From contig JAOARK010000090.1 in assembly GCA_025210575.1 (NCBI GenBank), positions 1 through 10,546 on the forward strand: DNA of 10,546 nt. The letters are read 5' to 3'. Position 1 is the first letter of the stretch, and every line of letters starts with the position of its first letter. The position numbers and the translations under genes were made by a program. Below the pieces are notes generated by a model. The model did not search any database and had not been told where the DNA came from. It saw nothing but the letters and a program-made list of their open reading frames with translations. This DNA comes from Schleiferiaceae bacterium. GTDB taxonomy: Bacteria; Bacteroidota; Bacteroidia; Flavobacteriales; Schleiferiaceae. Positions 1 to 7,077 of the stretch are shown here, piece by piece.

Positions 1-1055
1 CCTTCGAAATGTTTGTTACCATCCCAAAGTATATCCTTTTCTTCTTGACTTAATTGATAATAAGGGCGATGAATAGGAAAGTTGATTTGATCTGAAACGG
101 CTATAAGTGCCTCTTTCCATTCTTTCATTTTATCACCTTTCCAGGCTACCACCGCATCTTCAAAAATTGAAAGTGATTGGTTGGGAATAACCAGATCTTC
201 ATCTATTCCAATTACGCTACCAAATCCTTCACATTTTTTACAAGCCCCAAACGGGTTATTGAAGCTGAATAAATGCAATGTCGGTTCTTCGAAGACGATT
301 CCGTCTGCTTTAAACTGATTATTAAATTCAGTTTTCTTACCGCTTTTCAGCTCTTCAATTGTACAATTTCCATGTCCCTCATAGAAAGCAGTCTGAACAG
401 AATCGGCTATTCTATTGTCGAAATCTTCATCTTCTAGTACAACGGCAAGTCGATCTATAACTAACTCTAACGACTTGCGCTTAAGAGTGCTTGGAGCTTC
501 CTCAATTCTGTATACTTCTCCACCTTCTTTTACTCTACTAAAACCCTGTTGACCTAATATTTCTAGATCTTTCTCAAGCGTTCTATTCGTATCCGGAAAA
601 GGACAAGTGAGATATAATTTTTCGCCTTCGGGAAAAGACTTAATAAAATCAACAACATCTTTTACCTGGTGTCTTTTTACTTCTACACCCGATATAGGAG
701 AATAGGTTTTACCAATTCGGGCAAAAAGAACTTTTAAATAATCGTAAATCTCGGTAGTGGTTCCCACCGTAGATCTTGGATTTGTAGAAGTAACTTTTTG
801 TTCTATCGCAATGGCAGGAGAAAGTCCTTTGATGTATTCTACTTCTGGTTTCTCCAATTTTCCTAAAAATTGCCTGGCATAAGAAGATAGGCTTTCTACA
901 TACCTTCTTTGACCTTCGGCATATAATGTATCAAAGGCCAAAGAAGACTTACCCGAGCCTGAAACTCCTGTTACCACAACCAATTGATTATGTGGAATGG
1001 TTACATCTACGTTTTTAAGATTGTGCATTTTAGCACCTTTAATCTCTATGTTCAT
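1..1055 (-). CDS. uvrA: UvrABC excinuclease subunit A, N-terminal part (runs off the left edge)
   Basis: UvrA is the damage-recognition ATPase of nucleotide excision repair; it loads UvrB at lesions in the cytoplasm. About 351 codons are visible, from an ATG at 1055-1053, roughly the first third of a protein usually near 940 residues. The first ABC domain has its Walker A at residues 30-37 (GVSGSGKS), followed by the UvrA-typical LAFDTLYAEGQRRYVESLSS stretch. The UvrB-binding region follows, with GLSPAIAIEQK and NPRSTVGTTTEIYDYL. Near residue 262 comes LFSFNNPFGA, then C272-x2-C275, the second half of the first zinc module. The usual first CxxC of that module is absent; about 24 residues upstream, near residue 250, the protein reads KADGI. 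The gene is divergent from the sigma-factor gene. I am very sure of the family. I infer the main UvrA rather than a UvrA2 paralogue from the intact UvrB-interaction region, and the rest of the gene would confirm this. Confidence 0.96.
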   Translation of the reverse strand, partial: MNIEIKGAKMHNLKNVDVTIPHNQLVVVTGVSGSGKSSLAFDTLYAEGQRRYVESLSSYARQFLGKLEKPEVEYIKGLSPAIAIEQKVTSTNPRSTVGTTTEIYDYLKVLFARIGKTYSPISGVEVKRHQVKDVVDFIKSFPEGEKLYLTCPFPDTNRTLEKDLEILGQQGFSRVKEGGEVYRIEEAPSTLKRKSLELVIDRLAVVLEDEDFDNRIADSVQTAFYEGHGNCTIEELKSGKKTEFNNQFKADGIVFEEPTLHLFSFNNPFGACKKCEGFGSVIGIDEDLVIPNQSLSIFEDAVVAWKGDKMKEWKEALIAVSDQINFPIHRPYYQLSQEEKDILWDGNKHFE

Positions 1056-1105
1056 TCCTTATTCTCAGTTGAAATTCTTAAAACAATTCAGAAAAATTAA
1101 GCCTG

Positions 1106-1113
1106 CAAAATTA
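1106..1113 (-). promoter_or_regulatory. Candidate uvrA promoter, -7 element
   Basis: On the minus strand this reads TAATTTTG, an exact match to the Bacteroidota -7 consensus TAnnTTTG, about 50 bases upstream of the uvrA ATG. I see no convincing TTTG -33 element at the usual 17-19 base spacing, so the call rests on the -7 motif and its position. No LexA-like palindrome was noticed between it and the gene. Confidence 0.5.
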
Positions 1114-1198
1114 TCATTTTGAATATGGAAAAGGAATCCAATGCTTACTATTTAATGTAATGCTTTGGTTATGAGTGTGTAGCTAAAAAATTGCCTCA

Positions 1199-1279
1199 GT
1201 GTTACATATTTTTTTTGATTCTTTCTGAATTATTCTATATTTGGAATGTTCTTTGCAACACATTGATTATCAGTAACAC
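1199..1279. repeat. GTAACAC-type repeated elements flanking the sigma-factor promoter
   Basis: GTGTTAC at 1199-1205 and its exact reverse complement GTAACAC at 1273-1279 flank the promoter. A third related copy, GCAACAC, lies at 1255-1261. The two plus-strand copies extend to GYAACACAT and start 18 bases apart (1255 and 1273). The placement, one copy upstream of the -33 element and two just downstream of the likely start site, would suit operator sites for a regulator. Short AT-rich repeats also arise by chance, so this is a suggestion only. Confidence 0.3.
1214..1243 (+). promoter_or_regulatory. Promoter of the ECF sigma-factor gene
   Basis: TTTG at 1214-1217 and TATATTTG at 1236-1243 are separated by 18 bases. 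This is an exact match to the Bacteroidota housekeeping promoter (TTTG, 17-19 bases, TAnnTTTG). Transcription would start near 1250 and leave a leader of about 105 bases before the ATG at 1356. It is the best-formed promoter in the window. It suggests the sigma gene is transcribed by the primary sigma factor rather than only by itself. Confidence 0.7.
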
Positions 1280-1355
1280 ATAAAATTTATCGCATATAGC
1301 AACATAATTACCTTTTTTCAACAGTCTTAATTGTTTAACTAAAACGGGTAATGTT

Positions 1356-1943
1356 ATGGATGCTAGTCAAAAGAGCGATAGCCAGTTAATCACTGGATAT
1401 ATCAACGGAAACGAAGCGGATTTAAGTAGATTAATTTCAAGACACGAGTCTAGAATTTATACCTACATCATTTCAAAGGTAAGAGATACTGATTTAGCGA
1501 ATGATATCTTTCAAGATACTTTCTTTAAGGTAATTACAACGCTAAAGACAAGTAAATACAATGAAGAAGGGAAGTTTCTTCCTTGGGCTATGCGTATAGC
1601 ACACAATTTGGTAATAGATCATTTCAGAAGGTTAAAGAGAATTCCAACGATTTCACCCAAAGACGACTTTGATGTTTTTGATATCATTTCTGATGGTTCG
1701 GTTAATGTAGAACGCAGTATGATTAAAACTCAAATTGAACAGGACCTTAGAAATTTGATTGAAAATTTACCTGAAGATCAGAAAGAGGTGCTTAAAATGA
1801 GACATTATGCGCAAATGAGCTTTAAAGAAATTGCCGAGAATACAAATGTGAGTATTAATACGGCATTAGGTAGAATGCGATATGCCTTAATTAATTTGAG
1901 GAAATTGATGGAAAAACACAATGTAAGTTTAACCGTACAATAA
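1356..1943 (+). CDS. RNA polymerase sigma factor, ECF subfamily
   Basis: This is an alternative sigma-70-family factor of 195 residues, a typical two-domain ECF length. Region 2 spans about residues 25-95, with the DIFQDTFFKV helix of region 2.2 (core polymerase binding) near 50-59. The -10 recognition part, FLPWAMRIAHNLVIDHFRR, lies at 74-92. Region 4 spans about 129-183; it has LPEDQKEVLKMRHYAQMSFKEIA and then the helix-turn-helix NVSINTALGRMRYAL (-35 recognition). The ATG at 1356 follows a well-formed promoter, with a leader of about 105 bases and no Shine-Dalgarno site, as is normal in this phylum. No anti-sigma factor is recognisable next to it; the only downstream partner is a 50-residue soluble protein before a terminator. 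The regulon and inducing signal cannot be read from the sequence. Confidence 0.93.
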   Translation: MDASQKSDSQLITGYINGNEADLSRLISRHESRIYTYIISKVRDTDLANDIFQDTFFKVITTLKTSKYNEEGKFLPWAMRIAHNLVIDHFRRLKRIPTISPKDDFDVFDIISDGSVNVERSMIKTQIEQDLRNLIENLPEDQKEVLKMRHYAQMSFKEIAENTNVSINTALGRMRYALINLRKLMEKHNVSLTVQ

Positions 1944-1953
1944 AAAATTTTAA

Positions 1954-2017
1954 GTGTAGGCAATATGGTAATAAACAATGGCGTTTATACACCATATAAT
2001 TAAAATGTAGCCTATGC
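1954..2017 (+). promoter_or_regulatory. RNA stem-loop between the sigma gene and the small downstream gene
   Basis: The inner hairpin pairs ATATGGT (1963-1969) with ACCATAT (1991-1997) and ATAAAC (1971-1976) with GTTTAT (1983-1988), around the six-base loop AATGGC. An outer stem can pair 1954-1961 with 2010-2017 (eight pairs, two of them G-U), which buries the ATG at 2014-2016. There is no U-tract after it, so it is not an ordinary terminator. It may control translation or mRNA processing of the small gene. The pairing is directly visible; the role is inferred. Confidence 0.45.
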
Positions 2018-2166
2018 CCAACATTACTTCAAAAGAAAAAAGCCATGCAAACAATGAAATGTTTCATGCACCAAAAAAATGCATACAAAATGTACTAGCA
2101 TTTTCAAAAGCCTTGCACGTTGAAAAACTAAGCAATGGTGAAAAAGTCGAGATTATCTTGAACTAA
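2014..2166 (+). CDS. Small conserved-looking protein downstream of the sigma factor, 50 aa
   Basis: An ATG-to-TAA frame of 50 codons begins 70 bases after the sigma-factor stop and ends at the first base of the terminator structure, as expected for the last gene of a transcript. The product is soluble and basic in its first half, with no membrane segment or signal peptide. Its C-terminal half reads CIQNVLAFSKALHV and then LSNGEKVEIILN. From memory, small Bacteroidota proteins with a similar 'F...YSKAL.V....G....LLN' ending exist in comparable positions, but I cannot name a family. It has one cysteine (residue 23). Position suggests co-transcription with the sigma factor and perhaps a modulating role, which is inference only. 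No clear ribosome site is visible, and the start codon may lie in a stem (1954-2017). Confidence 0.6.
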   Translation: MPNITSKEKSHANNEMFHAPKKCIQNVLAFSKALHVEKLSNGEKVEIILN

Positions 2167-2196
2167 AAAAAAGGGAGGTTAAAACCTCCCTTTTTT
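2165..2196. terminator. Bidirectional intrinsic terminator shared by the sigma operon and recQ
   Basis: GGGAGGTT at 2173-2180 pairs with AACCTCCC at 2183-2190. The stem is flanked by eight A residues (2165-2172) and six T residues (2191-2196). It therefore has a GC-rich stem with a U-tract when read from either strand. It ends the plus-strand sigma/small-protein transcript directly after the TAA at 2164-2166. It also ends the minus-strand recQ transcript, whose stop codon (2195-2197) overlaps its edge. Confidence 0.92.
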
Positions 2197-4387
2197 AATT
2201 CGCTACATCGCTCATAAATTTTAATCGGACCAGTCTGATTTCTTCTTCACTAAAATCAGATCCAAATTCATCAATGGCCTCTTTCACGGAACCATCTTCT
2301 GCATCTTCCATAAAGAAGTCGAATATTTCATCTATAGATTCTTCGTCTAGAATATCTTCTAGATAATAATCAATGTCAATTTTGGTTCCACTATTAACAA
2401 TGATTTCCATTTCATTCATAAGCTCGTCCATGCTAAGCCCTTTAGCAGAAGCAATATCACCTAGAGGTAATTTTCTATCTGTACTCTGAATGATGTAAAC
2501 CTTTAAGACAGATTTATTGGCCACAGATTTAAATACCAAATCCAATGGTCTCTCTATTCCATTTTGCTCAACATATTCTGCAATCAACTCAACTATAGAA
2601 CGACCAAATTTCTTTGCTTTTCCCGTACCTACTCCTGAAATATTCTGAAGCTCCTCAAGATTGCAAGGATATACCGTTGCCATTTCATTCAATGAATTCT
2701 CAGAAAAAACAGCATAAGGAGGAACCTTTTTAGACTTTGCAATTCTTCTTGTTTCCTCCTTGAGTTGATTATAAAGCTTTTGATCTAGTGCAGCTCCTTT
2801 GCCACCTTTGTCTGAACCGCCTGCCACAGTAGAACCTCCAAAATCTGTTTCTTCTGGAATAATGAATGGCTCTGGATTCGCTAAATAGGCTTTACTCTTA
2901 TCGGTAAGCTTTAAGATTCCATAAGACTCTATTTCCTTGATCAGATAATCTTGTACGATGGCTTGTCTGATCACATAGCTCCAATGTTTATCTGATTTTT
3001 CTTTTCCTTTTGCCCACATATCCATGCTCGATGCATTATGCGTTTTTAAGATAGCCGTCATATTACCAATGAGCACATTGCAAACTTGGGGCGACTTAAA
3101 CTTTTGAAAAGACTCTTCAATAACCTTGAATACCTTGACCAAATCTTCTTGGGCATCATATTTTTTGCGTGGGAACCTACAATTATCGCACATGTTGGTG
3201 CATTGACTGTCATCGTATTCTTCTCCAAAATAGTGGAGTAGATATTTTCTACGACAACCAGAATATTCTGCATATCCCATGGAGTCTTGCAACAATTGTT
3301 TCCCAACTTCTTGCTCCGATACTGGTTTCTTAGAAAGGAATTTCTCTAGCTTTTCAATGTCTTTGAAACTATAAAAAGTAATACAGTTTCCCTCGCCACC
3401 ATCTCTACCAGCTCGTCCAGTTTCTTGATAATAACTTTCTAAACTCTTTGGCATATCGTAATGAAGAACAAAACGAACATCGGGTTTGTCAATTCCCATT
3501 CCAAATGCGATTGTAGCAACGATTATGTCGCAATCTTCCATCAAAAAAGCATCTTGATGTTTAACACGAGTGCCGCTATCAAGCCCTGCATGATATGGAA
3601 GAGCATTGATTCCGTTTACTTGTAGTGTTTGCGCTAGCTCTTCAACTTTTTGTCGGCTTAGGCAGTAAATAATTCCACTTTTCCCTTTATGGGGCTGAAG
3701 TAGCTTAATAATGTCTTTATCTGGATCTGACTTAGAACGCACTTCATAGTACAGATTATCTCTATTAAAAGAAGATTGAAACACGGTGGCATTCTCCATG
3801 CCCATAGTTTTCATAATGTCTCCTTGTACCTTTTTAGTTGCTGTAGCGGTTAAGGCTATAATTGGCTTGCGACCAATTTTGTTTACTGCTACTTTAATAT
3901 TACGGTACTCAGGCCTAAAGTCATGACCCCATTCGCTAATACAATGCGCCTCATCAATAGCAAAAAATGAGATGTTCAACGACTTTAAAAATTCAACGTT
4001 GTCTTCTTTGCTAAGCGATTCTGGAGCAACATACAAAAGCTTGGTAATACCACTTGTTAAGTCAGATTTAACCTCGGTGATTTGTCTTTTGGTCAAAGAC
4101 GAATTTAAAACATGTGCAACACCATTAGATTCAGAGAATCCTCGCATGGCGTCTACTTGGTTTTTCATTAAGGCGATTAGAGGACTAACCACAATAGCTG
4201 TTCCTTCGTGTAGCAATGAAGGTAATTGGTAACATAATGACTTCCCTCCACCTGTTGGCATGATCACGAAAGTGTCTTCTCCAGCAATTACATTCTTAAT
4301 GATGTCTAGTTGATTTCCTTTGAATTTGGAAAACCCAAAATGCTTTTTGAGCTGGGTTGATAACTCAGCATCCGAAAAATTCTTCAT
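2195..4387 (-). CDS. recQ: ATP-dependent DNA helicase RecQ, long Bacteroidota form
   Basis: RecQ is a 3'-5' DNA helicase of recombinational repair. The 730-residue product is longer than the 609-residue E. coli enzyme. Visible parts in order: Walker A PTGGGKS (44-50); DEAH box (145-148) followed by the aromatic-rich loop CISEWGHDFRPEY; TATAT motif III (180-184); motif VI QETGRAGRDG (321-330). The RecQ zinc site is C378, C396, C400 and C403, followed by an RQC winged-helix region (about 410-510). A glycine-rich linker near 517-532 leads to an HRDC domain (about 534-605). The extra tail (about 613-730) is acidic and contains LPLGDIASAKGLSMDELMNE and the end EEEIRLVRLKFMSDVAN. This matches the helix-turn-helix tail I know from Bacteroidota RecQ, so it is a lineage feature and not a fusion. 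The ATG is at 4387-4385, and no convincing promoter was found upstream. All catalytic motifs are intact. Confidence 0.97.
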   Translation of the reverse strand: MKNFSDAELSTQLKKHFGFSKFKGNQLDIIKNVIAGEDTFVIMPTGGGKSLCYQLPSLLHEGTAIVVSPLIALMKNQVDAMRGFSESNGVAHVLNSSLTKRQITEVKSDLTSGITKLLYVAPESLSKEDNVEFLKSLNISFFAIDEAHCISEWGHDFRPEYRNIKVAVNKIGRKPIIALTATATKKVQGDIMKTMGMENATVFQSSFNRDNLYYEVRSKSDPDKDIIKLLQPHKGKSGIIYCLSRQKVEELAQTLQVNGINALPYHAGLDSGTRVKHQDAFLMEDCDIIVATIAFGMGIDKPDVRFVLHYDMPKSLESYYQETGRAGRDGGEGNCITFYSFKDIEKLEKFLSKKPVSEQEVGKQLLQDSMGYAEYSGCRRKYLLHYFGEEYDDSQCTNMCDNCRFPRKKYDAQEDLVKVFKVIEESFQKFKSPQVCNVLIGNMTAILKTHNASSMDMWAKGKEKSDKHWSYVIRQAIVQDYLIKEIESYGILKLTDKSKAYLANPEPFIIPEETDFGGSTVAGGSDKGGKGAALDQKLYNQLKEETRRIAKSKKVPPYAVFSENSLNEMATVYPCNLEELQNISGVGTGKAKKFGRSIVELIAEYVEQNGIERPLDLVFKSVANKSVLKVYIIQSTDRKLPLGDIASAKGLSMDELMNEMEIIVNSGTKIDIDYYLEDILDEESIDEIFDFFMEDAEDGSVKEAIDEFGSDFSEEEIRLVRLKFMSDVAN

Positions 4388-4512
4388 AAATCAAATTTTC
4401 TCGATTCCCGTAGGAAGTTAGTAATTTATCGTATAGTCTAATCGATAATTAATATTTTCTTTTTGTCTCTTCAGAAAAGAAATTCTTCGGTAGAACAATT
4501 GAATATTTTATT

Positions 4513-4520
4513 CAAATTTG
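4513..4520 (+). promoter_or_regulatory. Candidate tatC-lptB promoter, -7 element
   Basis: CAAATTTG matches TAnnTTTG except at its first base. It lies 13 bases before the tatC ATG, giving a very short leader, as is often seen in Flavobacteriales. No properly spaced TTTG -33 element is visible; the nearest TTG (4499-4501) is too close. Confidence 0.4.
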
Positions 4521-4533
4521 CAGCCGCTAAAAT

Positions 4534-5358
4534 ATGGAGCAAACCAAGAAAAATAAAAATAGTCTGTCATTTATTGAACACCTTGAGGAACTTAGATGGC
4601 ATCTTGTTCGTTCAGCTGTAGCAATAATGGTTTTAGCTGGTGTTGCTTTTAGTAATCCCAATATTGTTTTCGATAATGTTATCCTTGGTTTAACGAAACC
4701 AGATTTCATATCGTATAGACTTATCTGTGAATTAACTTCTAAGATTAGCACTGGTGTTTTTTGTTTTGAAACTATGCCGTTTGAGATCATTAACATGAAG
4801 ATGGCAGGACAATTTTCAATGCACATTTGGGTATCTATCGTAGCTGGGTTAATTGTGGCTTTTCCTTATGTATTATGGGAACTATGGAGATTTATCCAGC
4901 CTGGATTGAGACCTGAGGAAAGAAAGAACTCTAAATATGTGATCAGTGTTTCTACATTTCTGTTTTTAACAGGTGTGTTTTTCGGGTACTTTGTTATTAG
5001 TCCTTTATCTGTTCAGTTTCTTGGGACATATTCTATTAGTGAGAGCGTTACAAATAGGCTTGATCTTTCTTCATACATATCTACAATAACATCAATTACA
5101 CTTGCGAGTGGTATTTTGTTTGAACTTCCTATCATTGTTTTCTTCCTCTCGAAATTGGGATTAGTAACTCCTGATTTAATGAGGAAATATAGAAAGCATG
5201 CGCTCGTTGTAATATTAATTTTGTCAGCCATCATTACTCCTCCTGATATGTCAAGTCAAATACTTGTTTCAATTCCCGTACTGTTGTTATACGAAATAAG
5301 TATTAGGGTTTCAGCAAGAGTAGAGAAGAGGTTAGCTAGAGAGGCCGAAGCGTTATGA
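4534..5358 (+). CDS. tatC: Sec-independent protein translocase TatC
   Basis: TatC is the inner-membrane receptor for twin-arginine signal peptides and exports folded proteins. The 274-residue product has six predicted membrane segments. The signal-recognition surface is intact. FIEHLEELR at 13-21 has E19 at the position of E. coli E15, and FIQPGLRPEERK at 120-131 has E129 at the position of E. coli E103. The intramembrane glutamate is E197 in LFELP (E170 in E. coli). The first periplasmic loop (about 41-95) is long and holds two cysteines, C65 and C77, that could form a disulfide; from memory this is usual in Bacteroidota TatC. The stop shares the four bases ATGA (5355-5358) with the lptB start, so the two are translationally coupled. 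No tatA/tatB gene lies in the window. In related genomes I recall kpsF just upstream; here tatC is first. Confidence 0.96.
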   Translation: MEQTKKNKNSLSFIEHLEELRWHLVRSAVAIMVLAGVAFSNPNIVFDNVILGLTKPDFISYRLICELTSKISTGVFCFETMPFEIINMKMAGQFSMHIWVSIVAGLIVAFPYVLWELWRFIQPGLRPEERKNSKYVISVSTFLFLTGVFFGYFVISPLSVQFLGTYSISESVTNRLDLSSYISTITSITLASGILFELPIIVFFLSKLGLVTPDLMRKYRKHALVVILILSAIITPPDMSSQILVSIPVLLLYEISIRVSARVEKRLAREAEAL

Positions 5359-6098
5359 AGCTAAGAGCAGAAAATATCATAAAGAGGTATGGATCACGTA
5401 CAGTGGTTAAAGGCGTTTCTTTTGAGGTAAACCAAGGCGAGATTGTTGGACTCTTGGGACCAAATGGAGCCGGTAAGACTACCTCGTTTTACATGGTTGT
5501 TGGTCTAATAAAACCCAACGAAGGAAAGGTATACATTGACAATAAAGAGATTACCAATTTCCCGATGTATAGAAGAGCACAAGAAGGAATTGGTTATTTG
5601 GCGCAAGAAGCTAGCGTATTTAGAAAATTGAGTGTTGAAGATAATATCAAAGGAGTTCTTCAATTTACGAAGCTAACCAAGGCTGAAAGAGAGCATAAGT
5701 TAGAAAGTCTAATTGATGAGTTTAGCTTAGGTCATATTAGAAAGAATAGAGGTGACCTTCTTTCTGGTGGAGAGCGAAGAAGGACTGAAATTGCCAGAGC
5801 TCTTGCCGTGAATCCAAACTTTATATTGTTGGATGAGCCCTTTGCGGGAGTTGATCCAATTGCGGTAGAAGATATTCAAGCCATTGTGGCGCGATTGAAA
5901 GAGAAGAACATTGGAATCTTAATTACAGATCATAACGTTCAAGAAACCCTGGCCATTACTGATAGAACGTATTTAATGTTCGAGGGTAATATTCTAAAAT
6001 CAGGATCGGCAGAAGAACTTGCCGCTGATGAGCAGGTGCGAAAGGTTTATCTCGGTCAGAATTTTGTTTTAAGAAAGGCGAAGCTTAAACAATTGTAG
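5355..6098 (+). CDS. lptB: LPS export ABC transporter ATP-binding protein LptB
   Basis: LptB is the cytoplasmic ATPase that, with LptF and LptG, extracts lipopolysaccharide from the inner membrane and drives it to the outer membrane. The 247-residue product has Walker A GPNGAGKTT (35-43), the Q-loop (Q84 in YLAQEASVFRKLSVEDN, a very LptB-like stretch), signature LSGGE (136-140), Walker B ILLDEP with D160 and E161 in LLDEPFAGVDPIAVEDIQ, and switch histidine H193 in TDHNVQETL. Length and these diagnostic stretches separate it from general ABC ATPases and branched-chain amino-acid LivG/LivF proteins. The ATG at 5355 overlaps the tatC stop. The 3' end overlaps the convergent sua5 3' end by 14 bases (6085-6098), leaving no room for a terminator between them. 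lptF, lptG, lptC and lptA are not in the window. Confidence 0.96.
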   Translation: MKLRAENIIKRYGSRTVVKGVSFEVNQGEIVGLLGPNGAGKTTSFYMVVGLIKPNEGKVYIDNKEITNFPMYRRAQEGIGYLAQEASVFRKLSVEDNIKGVLQFTKLTKAEREHKLESLIDEFSLGHIRKNRGDLLSGGERRRTEIARALAVNPNFILLDEPFAGVDPIAVEDIQAIVARLKEKNIGILITDHNVQETLAITDRTYLMFEGNILKSGSAEELAADEQVRKVYLGQNFVLRKAKLKQL

Positions 6099-7050
6099 CC
6101 GCAGCCCTTGTAAGGCGATCATTAATCGCCCTTCCTAAACCTTCATCAGGTAGTTTTTCTGCATATATGTTGCGTACTTCTGTGCCTACAAAATAACGTA
6201 AACCTCTAAATAGGTTCGCTGCAGCTTCATTCACGTTTTTACTTTTACTCAAACAGAATTCGAGTGCGTTTTTTGGCAGATTATTCTGTTTGCCAAAGGT
6301 GAGTACGCCAAATGTGTTTGAGCTCTTTTCAAGAGATTCCCAATCAATTGGGCCAAGTGTCAATGGAATGCCAGGTGAGTAATGAGAGAATAACATTCCG
6401 GGTGCATTTGGGTTCGAGCTAGATGTCTTGATCAAATCAACTTTCCTTCCTAAGACTTCTTCAATTTCTTCTAAGGTCAATCCGCCAAGTCGTAAGATTT
6501 TCACTTGATCTTCACTCGCATCGATTATGGTTGATTCAACACCAACCGTACTTGGTCCACCATCAAGAATATAGGGTAACTTATCCCCTAATTGTTGATT
6601 TACATGCTCAGCCGTTGTTGGGCTAACATAACCAAAAGGATTGGCGCTTGGAGCTGCTACCGGAAATTCAAGAGACTCTAATAGGGTTTGTGTGAGTGGA
6701 TGTCTAGGAATTCGAACACCAACTGTAGAGTGACCAGAGGTGACGAGATCTGGAATGGTCTCCGTTTTTTTTAGAATAAAGGTTACCGGTCCGGGACAAA
6801 AGCTTTCTGCCAGCTTGTAGGTATTGTCATTAATTTCTTTAGTAAACGAAGAAACTCGATCGAACGAAGATGTATGAACAATTAAAGGGTCAAAACTCGG
6901 TCTATTTTTAGCTGTGAAAATTTTAGCAACGGCTTCGTTATCAAAAGCATTAGCCGCAAGACCATATACCGTTTCTGTTGGTATTGCAACTAGATTTCCA
7001 TTTTCTAAGTGATTTATTGCCGCGAAAATATCTGTGCCTATCTCAGCCAT
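6085..7050 (-). CDS. L-threonylcarbamoyladenylate synthase, Sua5 type
   Basis: This enzyme makes threonylcarbamoyl-AMP from threonine, bicarbonate and ATP. It is the first step of t6A37 modification of ANN-decoding tRNAs, in the cytoplasm. The 321-residue length marks the two-domain Sua5/YwlC form rather than short TsaC (about 190 residues). The YrdC domain (about 1-205) has PTETVYGLA (24-32), KNRP (48-51), GVRIPRH (111-117), APSAN (133-137) and STVGVESTIID (167-177). A linker carrying APGMLFSHYSP (216-226) is the Sua5 lid that closes over the active site. The Sua5 C-terminal domain ends with DEGLGRAINDRLTRAA. The ATG at 7050-7048 lies 27 bases after the apaG stop, in the same direction, with its own -7 motif in that gap. 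The gene could be called tsaC or sua5/ywlC; I leave the symbol open. Confidence 0.95.
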   Translation of the reverse strand: MAEIGTDIFAAINHLENGNLVAIPTETVYGLAANAFDNEAVAKIFTAKNRPSFDPLIVHTSSFDRVSSFTKEINDNTYKLAESFCPGPVTFILKKTETIPDLVTSGHSTVGVRIPRHPLTQTLLESLEFPVAAPSANPFGYVSPTTAEHVNQQLGDKLPYILDGGPSTVGVESTIIDASEDQVKILRLGGLTLEEIEEVLGRKVDLIKTSSSNPNAPGMLFSHYSPGIPLTLGPIDWESLEKSSNTFGVLTFGKQNNLPKNALEFCLSKSKNVNEAAANLFRGLRYFVGTEVRNIYAEKLPDEGLGRAINDRLTRAAATIV

Positions 7051-7064
7051 ACTCTAAGTTTGGG

Positions 7065-7072
7065 CAAATGTA
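7065..7072 (-). promoter_or_regulatory. Candidate internal promoter for the Sua5 gene, -7 element
   Basis: On the minus strand TACATTTG is an exact TAnnTTTG match, in the 27-base gap after apaG and 14 bases ahead of the Sua5 ATG. No well-spaced -33 TTTG is obvious. If used, it would give a leader of under ten bases and independent expression of the Sua5 gene from the upstream plug-DUF3667-apaG genes. Confidence 0.4.
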
Positions 7073-7077
7073 GCAGA

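Noticed and set aside
1124..1159. Short ATG frame of 11 codons in the uvrA-sigma intergenic region
   Set aside because: It is too short, lies upstream of the promoter used for the sigma gene, and has no supporting signal.
3058..4232. Open frames of about 80 codons inside recQ (3058-3306 minus and 3972-4232 plus)
   Set aside because: They lie wholly within the strongly conserved recQ reading frame, show no recognisable domains and have no promoter motif, so they are chance open frames.
4527..5234. Antisense open frames across tatC (4527-4826 and 5013-5234, minus)
   Set aside because: tatC is unmistakable in this region. The antisense translations have no family resemblance and begin or end arbitrarily within it.
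6114..6130. Hairpin GGCGAT/ATCGCC just past the lptB stop, possible terminator
   Set aside because: The stem has only six pairs and no T-run follows. It falls in the conserved coding region of the Sua5-type gene (GRAINDRL), which explains the sequence.
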